From: Solibacillus silvestris_B
Lineage (GTDB): Bacteria > Bacillota > Bacilli > Bacillales_A > Planococcaceae
Assembly: GCF_051967575.1 (NCBI RefSeq)
Contig: NZ_JBQCJW010000002.1
Location: 124,001-188,000, forward strand
Length of the DNA stretch: 64,000 nt
Direction: 5' to 3'
The stretch's first letter is position 1. Each line of letters begins with the position of its first letter. The translations under genes and the position numbers were made by a program. Positions 7,470 through 16,045 of the stretch are shown one piece after another. The notes under the pieces were generated by a model. The model did no database searches. It was not told the origin of the DNA and saw nothing but the letters and a program-made list of their open reading frames with translations.

Positions 7470-8216
7470 TTAATGAATCTTCCGGACAGAATGACCATGC
7501 CAGCTTTGGCGCTGCTCTTCCGAAATTGTATCAAAGTCATTTTTATAGCCGTGGAAATGAATTGTCTGATTTAAGCAAGCAACATGGCTCACACGGTCTG
7601 AAACAGTGTCAACATCATGCGTCACTAAAATTAGCGTCATATTATGATGCGCATTTAAGTGTGCGAGCATATCATAAAATGCCTGCACATTTTCACGGTC
7701 TATTCCAACAGTCGGCTCATCCAATATAAGCAGCTTTGGCTCAGACACAAGTGCACGCGCAATAAAAACGCGCTGCTGCTGTCCGCCTGATAACTGGCCG
7801 ATATTGCGCTTTGCAAATTGTTCCATCCCCACATCTTTCAATGCACATTTCACGAGGAAATCGGCATCTTTTGGCAATCTTTTAAATAAGCCTGCTTTTT
7901 GTGTTAAGCCGCTTTTCACGACTTCCTCAACCGTTGCTGGAAAACCTGAGTTAAAAGCATTCGATTTTTGCGATACGTAGCCAATCCATTCCCGATGCTT
8001 AAACTGGCTTGCCGGTACACCGAAAAGCTTGATTTCCCCTGATGCCGGTTTCAGCAAGCCCAAAATTAATTTAAGAAGTGTTGATTTACCCGAGCCGTTT
8101 TGTCCGAGTAAAGCGAGAAAGTCCCCTTCATCAACACGCAAGGAAATATTTTTCAGAACATGTGTGTATTCATATTGAAAGGATAAATCTTTCAATTCTA
8201 TTAATGTTTTTTTCAT
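7470..8216 (-). CDS. znuC: Zinc ABC transporter ATP-binding protein ZnuC/AdcC
   Basis: The 248-residue ATPase has a Walker A motif GQNGSGKST, the signature LSGGQQQRV, Walker B LLILDEPTVGID and an H-loop histidine in LVTHD. It is the first gene of the zinc operon and lies directly behind a promoter with a Zur box. The metal assignment follows from the linked zur gene and the operator. Confidence 0.93.
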   Translation of the reverse strand: MKKTLIELKDLSFQYEYTHVLKNISLRVDEGDFLALLGQNGSGKSTLLKLILGLLKPASGEIKLFGVPASQFKHREWIGYVSQKSNAFNSGFPATVEEVVKSGLTQKAGLFKRLPKDADFLVKCALKDVGMEQFAKRNIGQLSGGQQQRVFIARALVSEPKLLILDEPTVGIDRENVQAFYDMLAHLNAHHNMTLILVTHDVDTVSDRVSHVACLNQTIHFHGYKNDFDTISEEQRQSWHGHSVRKIH

Positions 8217-8233
8217 TTCATTCGCTTCTTTCT

Positions 8234-8254
8234 AATTCAAAATCATTACGATTT
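8234..8254 (-). promoter_or_regulatory. Zur box
   Basis: On the minus strand AAATCGTAAT-G-ATTTTGAATT has one half matching the Bacillus Zur consensus AAATCGTAATnATTACGATTT exactly and a weaker second half. It lies about ten bases downstream of the -10 element, over the start of transcription, where bound Zur-zinc would block the operon. Confidence 0.82.
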
Positions 8255-8264
8255 GCATTTTGTT

Positions 8265-8293
8265 AGTATAATGGACTTTTTGGTTTGTGTAAA
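8265..8293 (-). promoter_or_regulatory. Sigma-A promoter of znuC-znuB-zur
   Basis: TTTACA (8293-8288) and TATACT (8270-8265) on the minus strand are spaced by 17 bases, a near-consensus promoter just upstream of the Zur box. Confidence 0.82.
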
Positions 8294-8311
8294 GTAAATC
8301 AATTTGAGAGG

Positions 8312-8560
8312 ATGAAAACAATTCAAATATTGCAATGGCTGGAAAATTTCAAAGGAATGAATGATAAACAGCTGCAAAAATTCGCGAAGCAGCAACAACT
8401 TGATTTTTCATTAGAGGAAATTAAGGAACTGCGGAAAATTTTAAGTAATGCCTCCATCAGTTGGGGCATTTATGGAATCCCCAAAAAGGTGCAAGAGGAA
8501 GTCGAACAGCTTATCGGTACAAAAAGATATAAAAAACTGCTAAAAACAATTGGTCTTTAA
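8312..8560 (+). CDS. Small protein, possible DUF2624 (YqfT-like)
   Basis: A plus-strand frame encodes an 82-residue, charged, helical protein starting MKTIQILQWLENF. The frame is open back to 8285, but that would run into the znuC promoter and has no ribosome site. At 8312 the GAGAGG sequence abuts the ATG, so the exact start is uncertain. In B. subtilis yqfT (DUF2624) lies between nfo and zur; position and a weak resemblance (MNDKQLQKFAKQQQLDFS) suggest this is its counterpart, although it is on the opposite strand to nfo here. Function unknown. Confidence 0.55.
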   Translation: MKTIQILQWLENFKGMNDKQLQKFAKQQQLDFSLEEIKELRKILSNASISWGIYGIPKKVQEEVEQLIGTKRYKKLLKTIGL

Positions 8561-8575
8561 ATATTTCCATAACAA

Positions 8576-8628
8576 AAGCTTGGTGTATAACAATTTTCCA
8601 TTTGAAATATTGCTATACTACCAAGCTT
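8576..8628. terminator. Hairpin between convergent genes
   Basis: AAGCTTGGT (8576-8584) and ACCAAGCTT (8620-8628) form a nine-base perfect stem, extended inward by imperfect pairing. It lies between the small plus-strand gene and the 3' end of pcp. Confidence 0.6.
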
Positions 8629-8649
8629 ATACTACTTTTTCATAGAAAA

Positions 8650-9264
8650 TTACTGAATGCTCTGTACACATTCGCCCAAAGCAAGCTCAATCGCTTTTTG
8701 CAAATCACGTGCGGACCAGCCCGGAATTCGGCCATGTTGGATTGCCAGCTCAAATGATGCGGGTATATGAATAAACCCTGCAGCCTTGATTCTTTCATTG
8801 TTTGCCGCGTAATATAAGCCTTCATACATAATATTATTGCATAAATATGTCCCTGCAGAATTGGAGATCGCTGCAGGAAATCCGGCCGTATTCAAACGGT
8901 TGACAATTTTTCGGATCGGCAATGTCGAAAAATAAGCAACATCCCCATTTTCCCGAATAGGCGCGTCTTCAAAGGCATTGCCGGCATTATCTTTTTCCCC
9001 GTCTTTCACATTGATGGCGACACGTTCGGGCGAAATTTTCGTTATGCCTGCAGCCAAGCCTAACGACACAATGATCGTAGGCTTCACTTCTTCGATAAGC
9101 TTTAAAAATTGTTCCGGCGCTTTTTGAAAATCTACAGACAGTACATGGCCGACAATTTCATATTGATCGATCCTTTTTCCGTTTAATGCGCGCACAATAT
9201 CCATCGTCGGATTAATCGGGTTTGTTAAAAAGGGCTCAAACCCCGTCAATAATAATTTTACCAT
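8650..9264 (-). CDS. pcp: Pyroglutamyl-peptidase I
   Basis: The 204-residue cysteine peptidase (family C15) has its catalytic triad in place: Glu80 in ISPERVAIN, Cys142 in NSAGTYLCNN and His166 in GFIHIP. It starts with the family motif LLTGFEPF. It removes N-terminal pyroglutamate from peptides in the cytoplasm. It lies 13 bases downstream of dacC on the same strand, so the two may be cotranscribed. Confidence 0.95.
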   Translation of the reverse strand: MVKLLLTGFEPFLTNPINPTMDIVRALNGKRIDQYEIVGHVLSVDFQKAPEQFLKLIEEVKPTIIVSLGLAAGITKISPERVAINVKDGEKDNAGNAFEDAPIRENGDVAYFSTLPIRKIVNRLNTAGFPAAISNSAGTYLCNNIMYEGLYYAANNERIKAAGFIHIPASFELAIQHGRIPGWSARDLQKAIELALGECVQSIQ

Positions 9265-9277
9265 TCGCTCTACACCT

Positions 9278-10696
9278 CTATAAATTTTTTACAAGCGATG
9301 CCATTGTACGGTCAATATATAAATTTCCGTTCGCTTTGTTTTCCAGTAAAATGGAGAAAATATACTGTTTACCGCTTTGCCCCTTTATATAGCCTGACAG
9401 CGTATAAACATTTGGGATATATCCTGTTTTCGCGAAAATGCGGTTTTGCAAATCGGCATTCGTTAAACGTTTCCGCAATGTTCCACCGACAAAACGCTCT
9501 TTATTGCCTGCGACTGGCAATGAATTGAAAAACGTATCATAATATGGCTCTTGCCGGACTTCATATAAAAGTTGCGAGAGACCATTAGCCGTGATGCGAT
9601 TTAAATTGGACAGACCAGAGCCGTCCACGAAACGCCAGTTATCCATCGGTATATTCAGTGACTCACCATATGTTTTTAATACTGATACACCTTTTACTGT
9701 GCTTCCTTCACCTAACTGCTGTTTTCCCATAGCCTTTACCATAATATCGGCTATGCTGTTGTTGCTCAACTTCATAAATGCCGGGAATATTGCCGATAAG
9801 GAACGGGATTCATTTGTATATAGCAGCTTTGCCTGCTGCGGCACTTTTCCTATTTTGATGTTTGACTGCTTCGAAAACTGAATGCCTGAACTTTGCAATG
9901 TCAGCTTAATCGCCTGCATCGTGTTTTTCGAAGGGTCCTGCAATGTCACCCATTCCTTCACACTGCTCCCTTGTGGAAGGTTTCCGGAAATGATTATCCG
10001 GTTTGTATTGTATGCCCGCTTAATCGTCAGCGTATTTTTATTGCCTTTATTAACGGTTTTCGCCTGATTGGAAATGACCATCCCGCTTAAATTCGGTTCA
10101 ATCGTATAGCTTGGTTTGGCTCCTACTTTCCCAGGCTTTGCTGTAATAATAATCGTACTTGCATCAAAATCATCGTTCTGTGACATTGTAATCGCGGAAG
10201 TGCGGGCCCCGAAATAATACGACTCGTCTGTTTTATCAACACCGGGTGGCAATGTACTGCCGGAAAATACGGTATCATCCCCGATTAAATGGCCATTGAC
10301 TGTTCGAATTCCATTGCGCTTCAGTATTTTTGCGAATTCCAAAAAATCGTCTTTCTTTAATGTCGGATCACCGCTGCCTTTTATGTAAATATTGCCATTT
10401 AGCATATTGCCGTCCATTGTGCCGTCCATATATAAATCCGTTGTAAAGCGGTAATCTTCCCCTAAAATCGACAGTGCCGCCGCTCCGGAGATTAACTTCA
10501 TATTTGAGGCTGGACGCATAAGCTTATCCCCATTATGAGAATAGACGATTTTACCGCTCTCTACATCGCGAATCGTCACCGCCACATTGCTTTTCCCTAA
10601 ATTTGTAGTAACAGCTCCGTTAATCGACGCGAAACTTTGAATAGGCAATGACAAGAATAACACAAATAACAAGACAAGCTGTATAAGCTTTTTCAT
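9278..10696 (-). CDS. dacC: D-alanyl-D-alanine carboxypeptidase/endopeptidase, PBP4 type
   Basis: This 472-residue penicillin-binding protein has an N-terminal signal peptide (about residues 1-23, ending QSFA) and the three class C motifs: SxxK in PASNMKLISG, SxN in KLSNNSIAD and KTG in FAKTGYIP. Such enzymes trim or cleave peptidoglycan peptides outside the membrane. Length and motif spacing match the B. subtilis PBP4a (DacC) and E. coli DacB group, including the large domain inserted between the first two motifs. Confidence 0.92.
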   Translation of the reverse strand: MKKLIQLVLLFVLFLSLPIQSFASINGAVTTNLGKSNVAVTIRDVESGKIVYSHNGDKLMRPASNMKLISGAAALSILGEDYRFTTDLYMDGTMDGNMLNGNIYIKGSGDPTLKKDDFLEFAKILKRNGIRTVNGHLIGDDTVFSGSTLPPGVDKTDESYYFGARTSAITMSQNDDFDASTIIITAKPGKVGAKPSYTIEPNLSGMVISNQAKTVNKGNKNTLTIKRAYNTNRIIISGNLPQGSSVKEWVTLQDPSKNTMQAIKLTLQSSGIQFSKQSNIKIGKVPQQAKLLYTNESRSLSAIFPAFMKLSNNSIADIMVKAMGKQQLGEGSTVKGVSVLKTYGESLNIPMDNWRFVDGSGLSNLNRITANGLSQLLYEVRQEPYYDTFFNSLPVAGNKERFVGGTLRKRLTNADLQNRIFAKTGYIPNVYTLSGYIKGQSGKQYIFSILLENKANGNLYIDRTMASLVKNL

Positions 10697-10763
10697 AACT
10701 GTTCCTCCGCTTTTTTTTAATTTACTGTAAATTCATTATATCAAATTATGCCATTAAAAATGT

Positions 10764-10807
10764 AAAAAAACATGCTTTGCATCAAATTTGTGCAAAGCAT
10801 GGTTTTT
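10764..10807 (-). terminator. Terminator after nfo
   Basis: On the minus strand CATGCTTTGCA and TGCAAAGCATG form a perfect 11-base stem followed by seven Ts, six bases after the nfo stop. Confidence 0.9.
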
Positions 10808-10812
10808 AATTC

Positions 10813-11703
10813 TTATTGAACACGCATTTCATCGATTAATGCTGGGCGGAATTCGCTATCGCGAAGCATCGCAATTTCATGTAAATACGGCGCTTTTTTA
10901 TTTTTTGCATCTGCACCGACAAATGGTGTTTCCAAAATTTTCGGCAAGTGCATCAACTGTGGATGATGAACGATATATTTCATCGCTTCAAAGCCGATTT
11001 CGCCGAAGCCGATATTTTCATGACGGTCTTTCGCTGCGCCACGTACATTTTTTGAGTCATTAATGTGCAGCACCTTTAAACGATCTAAACCGATCACTTT
11101 ATCAAATTCATTTAAAACACCATCAAAATCATTTACGACATCGTAGCCAGCGTCGTGAATATGACATGTGTCCATACAAATCGATAATCGTTTATTGTTT
11201 GCTACACCATCTATAATGCGGGCCAACTCTTCAAATGTACGGCCGATTTCGGAGCCTTTACCAGCCATCGTTTCCAATGCGATCTGTACAGGATAATCCT
11301 GTGTCAGCACTTCATTTAAGCCTTCTACAATGCGCGCAATTCCCGCTTCGACACCTGCACCAACATGAGCACCTGGATGCAGGACGATTTGCGTTGCTTC
11401 CAATGCGGCTGTGCGTTTAATTTCCTCCTGGAGGAAATTCACGCCCAGCTCGAAAGTTTCAGGCTTTGTCGTATTGCCTAAGTTAATGATGTATGGCGCA
11501 TGTACAACGATATTAGAAAGGCCATTTTCTTTCATATGCAATAGACCATTCATAATGTTCAGCTCTTCGATTGGCTTACGACGCGTATTTTGGGGTGCGC
11601 CTGTATAGATCATAAATGTATTCGCACCGTAACTAAGCGCTTCTTCACTTGCACCTAAAAGCATTTTCTTGCCACTCATTGAAACATGTGAACCTAATAA
11701 CAT
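10813..11703 (-). CDS. nfo: Endonuclease IV (AP endonuclease)
   Basis: This is a TIM-barrel apurinic/apyrimidinic endonuclease. It starts MLLGSHVSMSGKKM and contains IVVHAPYIINLGN, ICMDTCHIHDAGYD and VLHINDSKN, which carry the zinc-binding His, Asp and Glu residues of the family. The start at 11703 is preferred because GGAGGG stands eight bases before it; an in-frame ATG 27 bases upstream lacks a ribosome site. The protein is then 296 residues. It repairs abasic sites. It lies after cshB, as in B. subtilis. Confidence 0.95.
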   Translation of the reverse strand: MLLGSHVSMSGKKMLLGASEEALSYGANTFMIYTGAPQNTRRKPIEELNIMNGLLHMKENGLSNIVVHAPYIINLGNTTKPETFELGVNFLQEEIKRTAALEATQIVLHPGAHVGAGVEAGIARIVEGLNEVLTQDYPVQIALETMAGKGSEIGRTFEELARIIDGVANNKRLSICMDTCHIHDAGYDVVNDFDGVLNEFDKVIGLDRLKVLHINDSKNVRGAAKDRHENIGFGEIGFEAMKYIVHHPQLMHLPKILETPFVGADAKNKKAPYLHEIAMLRDSEFRPALIDEMRVQ

Positions 11704-11773
11704 TCTGCTTTCCCTCCATTTAACGAACAAACAGGCTGCGCAGAAATATCATTCTAAGCAGCCCCTTGTATCA

Positions 11774-13084
11774 TTATTTATTGTTGCGGCGCGCTTTAAT
11801 ACGGCGTTCACGTTTTTTAACTTTTTCCATTTCCCATTTCATATTACGTTTATAGCCTGGCTTCACCTTCTTCGGCTTACGTACTAGGGCCTTGGCTTTT
11901 GCATCAATTTCATCTTCTTTACGCTCACCTTTACGGTTGGCACGCTGGTGACGGTCTTTCAAATCAGACCATTCGCCATTTTTAATATCTTTTTGTACAA
12001 ATGGAATGCCCATTTTTTCGATGCGTACAACTGCATCCTCATCTTCCGGCTGGTATAACGTAATCGCTGTTCCTTTTGAGCCGGCACGTGCTGTACGACC
12101 AACACGGTGAATGAAGAACTCCAAATCTTCCGGGATTTCGTAGTTGATGACATGTGAAATTCCTTGAATATCAATACCGCGTGCAGCCAAGTCTGTTGCT
12201 ACGATATACTGGAATTCCAAGTCGCGGATTTGCTTCATCATTTTTTTGCGGTCGCGCGGGGATAAATCGCCATGAATTTGCCCTGCCCGAATGCCCTGCT
12301 CCGCTAAAAAGCCTGCTACATGTTCAGCAGTTTTACGCGTATTGCAGAAGATTACAGCTAAAAATGGGTTAATCCCTTTAATAACATCCATTAAGCGACT
12401 GTTGCGTGACTTTGAACGCACCGGTACTAATACAAAATCAATACCTTCCGCTACAGGGCGTTTATCATTCATATGAATATGAACAGGTGCATCCATATAT
12501 TTCTTCAAGAACGGTTTTAATTTTTCCGGGATTGTCGCAGAGAATACAAACATTTCAAGCTTCTCGGGCATATGTGACGCAAAGCCATCAATATCTTCAA
12601 TGAAGCCCATATCGAATGCTAAATCGGCTTCGTCCACTACAAGAATTGGTGCAGTGTGTACGAGCAGCGCATTTTCCTTCACTAAATCTTTAATGCGCCC
12701 TGGTGTACCTACTACGATTTGCGGCTGTGTTTTTAAACGATCGATTGTACGTTGTTTATCTGTCCCGCCGATAAATAATTTTGTTGAAATTTCCGTTCCT
12801 TCAACAAGTTGATTTAACGCATCGAAAATTTGCTGTGCCAATTCTCGTGTCGGTGACGTGATAACTGCTTGTACTTCTTGTTTTTCCTCTGCAATGCGCT
12901 GCACAATCGGCAATAAAAAACTATGTGTTTTCCCTGTACCTGTATGTGCTTGTCCGATTGCACTCTTGCCTTTTAATACGAGCGGAATCATTTCTTTTTG
13001 AATCGGTGTCGGCTCTGTAAATCCAAGCTTAGCAATGGCGTCCTGCAAAAATGGCTTGAATTGATAATCCGTATATTTTGACAT
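11774..13084 (-). CDS. cshB: DEAD-box RNA helicase CshB
   Basis: The 436-residue helicase has the Q-motif region FTEPTPIQKEMIP, motif I HTGTGKT, motif II VVDEADLAF, motif III FSATIP and motif VI HRVGRTARAG, followed by a basic lysine/arginine-rich tail for RNA binding. CshB is one of the cold-shock-linked RNA helicases of Bacillus that act in ribosome assembly and mRNA unwinding. Position beside nfo and yqfQ identifies it as CshB among the several DEAD-box paralogues. Confidence 0.93.
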   Translation of the reverse strand: MSKYTDYQFKPFLQDAIAKLGFTEPTPIQKEMIPLVLKGKSAIGQAHTGTGKTHSFLLPIVQRIAEEKQEVQAVITSPTRELAQQIFDALNQLVEGTEISTKLFIGGTDKQRTIDRLKTQPQIVVGTPGRIKDLVKENALLVHTAPILVVDEADLAFDMGFIEDIDGFASHMPEKLEMFVFSATIPEKLKPFLKKYMDAPVHIHMNDKRPVAEGIDFVLVPVRSKSRNSRLMDVIKGINPFLAVIFCNTRKTAEHVAGFLAEQGIRAGQIHGDLSPRDRKKMMKQIRDLEFQYIVATDLAARGIDIQGISHVINYEIPEDLEFFIHRVGRTARAGSKGTAITLYQPEDEDAVVRIEKMGIPFVQKDIKNGEWSDLKDRHQRANRKGERKEDEIDAKAKALVRKPKKVKPGYKRNMKWEMEKVKKRERRIKARRNNK

Positions 13085-13243
13085 TTTTCGTACCTCCTTA
13101 CATCTGTCCTATTGTACCATGTTTCGTACATTTAAGTGACCATCTGCATATCATAACGATAAATAGTTTCAACGTCAAACAGTTGAGATGAATTTATGAA
13201 AGAATTGTGCAATTTCATGACGATTTTAAGAAAGGAGTTCGTT

Positions 13244-13687
13244 ATGCGCCCACCATATTACTTTCCACCTCAAGCTTTGATGAATAGAGCGCCAGTTGCA
13301 CCGCGTTTTCCGATGTATGCACCTTATGTAATGCGATCACCTTATATGAACCAAATACCTGTACCACCTCAAATACCGCCGCAAGCTGTCGGAGGTGCAC
13401 CGAAACTCGAATCATTTTTGGCAGGTGCAAACTCATTATTTAATAATGCGCAAAAATTTACCCCATATATACAGCAGGCTGCCCCGATGTTTAAAAATTT
13501 GCCGGCTTTGTGGCGGCTATACAAAGGCTTCAAAGACACGCCTGATGATCCATTGGAATCCTCCACTGTTGCCATGCCAAAAGAAAGACCTTTTAGGGCA
13601 AGACCTTCTAGGCAAACAGAGGAGCCCGTCCGTTCTGCAACACCAAAACCTTCCGTGCCGATGATTTTTCAGCCGCCTTTTGAGTAA
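13244..13687 (+). CDS. yqfQ: YqfQ/VrrA-like protein
   Basis: The 147-residue protein is rich in proline, tyrosine and methionine at its N-terminus (MRPPYYFPPQALMNRAP) and has a conserved central part (KLESFLAGANSLFNNAQKFT ... PALWRLYKGF) seen in YqfQ-family proteins, followed by a low-complexity tail. The start at 13244 is chosen for the AAAGGAG at 13231-13237; the open frame reaches back to 13196 without a ribosome site. Function unknown. It lies between cshB and ispH as in B. subtilis, but is divergent from cshB. Confidence 0.8.
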   Translation: MRPPYYFPPQALMNRAPVAPRFPMYAPYVMRSPYMNQIPVPPQIPPQAVGGAPKLESFLAGANSLFNNAQKFTPYIQQAAPMFKNLPALWRLYKGFKDTPDDPLESSTVAMPKERPFRARPSRQTEEPVRSATPKPSVPMIFQPPFE

Positions 13688-13690
13688 AAC

Positions 13691-13786
13691 AAAAAAAGCT
13701 ACCCATTTTATGCAAAATAAGAGCAGAGTCATATTTTTTTGTTGCGGCATACGACTCTACTCTTTTTTGTTATGGAGTAGCTTTTT
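13691..13786. repeat. Nested inverted repeats / terminator
   Basis: Outer arms AAAAAGCTAC (13693-13702) and GTAGCTTTTT (13777-13786) enclose inner arms AAGAGCAGAGTC (13719-13730) and GACTCTACTCTT (13753-13764; one mismatch). T-runs follow on both strands. It ends the yqfQ transcript; the two-layer structure looks like one hairpin inserted into another. Confidence 0.75.
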
Positions 13787-13806
13787 ATTCTGCTTTACAA
13801 TTCCCC

Positions 13807-13945
13807 TTAATCAAAGATTGCTTGACACTCTTCTTTTTCAATGATCCGTTTCGTTTGCATCCGATTTTCTTTTTCCAAATAATTTATTGCTAAATTTGCG
13901 CCTTCTTTAGCAAACGCTATGGCTACAAAAGCTGTATTGATGCTG
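13807..13945 (-). pseudogene. Remnant of a short-chain dehydrogenase gene
   Basis: A minus-strand frame without a usable start translates through AIAFAKEGANLAINYLEKEN and TKRIIEKEECQAIFD to a stop at 13807-13809. This matches the region just after the GxxxGIGRA motif of short-chain dehydrogenases of the Bacillus general-stress type (AxAFAKEGAxVAIxYLxE...TKxxIEKEG). The nucleotide-binding motif itself is degraded and everything after the second beta strand is missing, so only about 45 codons of a roughly 290-residue enzyme survive. Confidence 0.65.
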
Positions 13946-13947
13946 CA

Positions 13948-14226
13948 TTAAAATAAGACCGAGTTTTCTTCCAGCTCTTTTTCAACTTTTTGCAATAGCT
14001 CATCTGCATCTTCCGCTTTTATTAAGTCGCCATTTACAATCGCAAATATATGGCACTCACAAATTTCACAGTTTGATGTACACCCTGATTCCGTTATATC
14101 CACATCATCGCGCTCAATTAGCACATCATACGCATCTGCAGCACCAAGCGATAAATTCGTCATGCAAAACTCCACTTGATTTTTTAATGTTTGATTTTTA
14201 TTCCGTTTAAAAAATGAAAACGCCAT
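13948..14226 (-). CDS. DUF1450 (YuzB-like) protein
   Basis: This 92-residue protein has the DUF1450 pattern: VEFCMTNLSLGA, then GCTSNCEICECHIFAIVNGD with three closely spaced cysteines, and a C-terminal helix. Family members are small, cysteine-containing proteins of unknown function, possibly binding metal. It appears monocistronic. The start follows a GGGGGAAGG ribosome site. Confidence 0.82.
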   Translation of the reverse strand: MAFSFFKRNKNQTLKNQVEFCMTNLSLGAADAYDVLIERDDVDITESGCTSNCEICECHIFAIVNGDLIKAEDADELLQKVEKELEENSVLF

Positions 14227-14446
14227 TTCCTTCCCCCGCTTTATCTAACTTTTATTTCTTACATTATACCGAATTTTTAATACAAATCATTGCCGGTATT
14301 TCCGCAAAATAACATGAGACAACTTTTTTTGGCTGTTGAATTCCCTTAATATCATAGTTTAGCATAGAAATCGGTAAGCGAACTTTGAATAAAGCATAGA
14401 CGTCCTATATAATAAAGTTACAGGGCTTTGAAAGGAGTTTCGTACA

Positions 14447-15415
14447 ATGAAAGTTATTAAAATTAACCCTCGTGGTTACTGTTATGGAGTAGTTGATGCT
14501 ATGGTAATCGCACGCAACGCTGCACTTGATCCAACATTACCAAGACCAATCTATATTTTAGGTATGATTGTGCATAATAAACATGTTACAGACGCATTTG
14601 AACAAGATGGCATCATTACATTGGATGGGGATAATCGCAAAGAAATTATTGAACAGGTGGAACAAGGTACTGTTATTTTCACAGCTCACGGCGTATCACC
14701 GGAAATCCGCGAAATCGCTAAGCGGAAAGGTCTTGTATCAATTGACGCCACTTGCCCGGATGTTACAGTGACACATGATTTGATCCGCGAAAAAACAGCG
14801 GAAGGCTATGACATTATTTACATCGGTAAAAAAGGGCATCCTGAACCAGAAGGCGCAATTGGTGTAGCGCCCGACCATGTTCATTTAGTGCAGTCGATGA
14901 AAGATATTGATAATTTATCATTTGAAAATGAAAAAATTCTCGTTACAAACCAGACGACGATGAGTCAATGGGACGTCGCTTTCCTGATGGATAGTTTAAA
15001 AGAAAAATTCCCGCATGTCGAAGTGCATAAGGAAATTTGCTTAGCGACACAAGTACGTCAAGAGGCGGTTGCAGAACAAGCGGGTGAGGCTGATTTGTTA
15101 ATTGTAGTTGGTGATCCGAAGTCAAACAACTCCAACCGTTTAACACAAGTTTCAGTGGAGATTGCAGGCACACCTTCCTACCGTATTTCCGATATTTCAG
15201 AACTGAAAATCGAATGGCTTGAAAATGTTGAAACAGTTGCAGTGACAGCAGGTGCATCCACACCGACGCCAATCGTAAAAGAAGTAATTTCGTTCTTGGA
15301 TAAGTTTGATAAAAATGATCCTTCGACACATGAAATCGTACGCTCGGTTACACTGGACAAAATTTTGCCAAAAATTAAAGCGCCAAAACCTGTCGAAAAA
15401 ATAATGCCATATTAA
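14447..15415 (+). CDS. ispH: 4-hydroxy-3-methylbut-2-enyl diphosphate reductase
   Basis: The 322-residue protein has the three cysteines that hold the iron-sulfur cluster, in NPRGYCYGV (Cys12), DATCPDV and KEICLATQVRQ, and KSNNSNRL in the substrate pocket. IspH makes isopentenyl and dimethylallyl diphosphate in the last step of the MEP pathway. A GAAAGGAG ribosome site precedes the ATG. In B. subtilis the gene neighbours yqfO and yqfQ; here a dicarboxylate locus separates it from yqfO. Confidence 0.96.
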   Translation: MKVIKINPRGYCYGVVDAMVIARNAALDPTLPRPIYILGMIVHNKHVTDAFEQDGIITLDGDNRKEIIEQVEQGTVIFTAHGVSPEIREIAKRKGLVSIDATCPDVTVTHDLIREKTAEGYDIIYIGKKGHPEPEGAIGVAPDHVHLVQSMKDIDNLSFENEKILVTNQTTMSQWDVAFLMDSLKEKFPHVEVHKEICLATQVRQEAVAEQAGEADLLIVVGDPKSNNSNRLTQVSVEIAGTPSYRISDISELKIEWLENVETVAVTAGASTPTPIVKEVISFLDKFDKNDPSTHEIVRSVTLDKILPKIKAPKPVEKIMPY

Positions 15416-16045
15416 TTGATATGAAGGGGCGACTCCCAGGGAAACTGCAAAAGGACGCTGATAATCTGTTTTTTTCAGGACTTCAGCTTCAATTAGCAGG
15501 TTTTTCATAAAACTAGCAATCGGGCGCATTTCTTCAGGAAATGCGCCTGTATTCATTTTGAGGACTATTTTATTATCTAGGTGAAAAGAAATTAGTTTTA
15601 CCTAATCAGTTAAAAAAGCTGGTTCTTGCATTGGGTATGAAGGGTGCCCGCTCTTATCGGTTTGGAAATCAGGTTAAGCTCCTCATCAGATGAATAGACG
15701 GAAAATTTCCGCTTATTTAGAAAATTGTGCGAAAAACAGCCTAAATAGAGGTAGAATTTCCGCCTATTGATTTGAAAAACGTAAAAATAGAGGATTTCGC
15801 TTCCTTTAACCGGAAATTCTACGCTTATTTTACTTGCCCTAAATTGTGATGCATCTTAATTAGGGAAAGGCCATCCATCCCTAATGCTTTAAACTGAAAA
15901 CCTTCAGTTGATTTCTAGATTTTTAAAATCCTTAGCTTTCCCTATCCCTAAAAAGCGTCCCGCAACGGAAACCAATTTCACCGTCTGCAAAAATATTACT
16001 TTCCCCATAGAGAAAAACCGTATTTTTGTTTTGTCTCAGCATGTT
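15416..16045. repeat. Gene-free stretch with hairpin and short dispersed repeats
   Basis: No convincing gene lies here. GGCGCATTT (15523-15531) and AAATGCGCC (15539-15547) form a hairpin that may end the ispH transcript, though no long T-run follows. From 15700 to 15832 a short motif recurs: AATTTCCGCTTATTT near 15704-15718, AATTTCCGCCTATT at 15754-15768 and GGAAATTCTACGCTTATTTT at 15812-15831. The segment 15740-15762 is an imperfect inverted copy of 15811-15832. A 40-codon open tail at about 15560-15692 is not recognisable. The remainder shows nothing I can name. Confidence 0.55.

Noticed and set aside
8285..8311. Upstream start for the small DUF2624-like protein
   Set aside because: It would place coding sequence inside the znuC promoter without a ribosome site.
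13196..13243. Longer start for the YqfQ-like gene
   Set aside because: A strong AAAGGAG stands before the ATG at 13244, none before 13196.
15197..15556. Minus-strand frame of 119 codons
   Set aside because: Most of it is the complement of ispH; no ribosome site and no recognisable family.
15560..15692. Short plus-strand open tail (about 40 codons) after ispH
   Set aside because: It has no start, no recognisable family and is preceded by a stop; listed only as part of the gene-free stretch.
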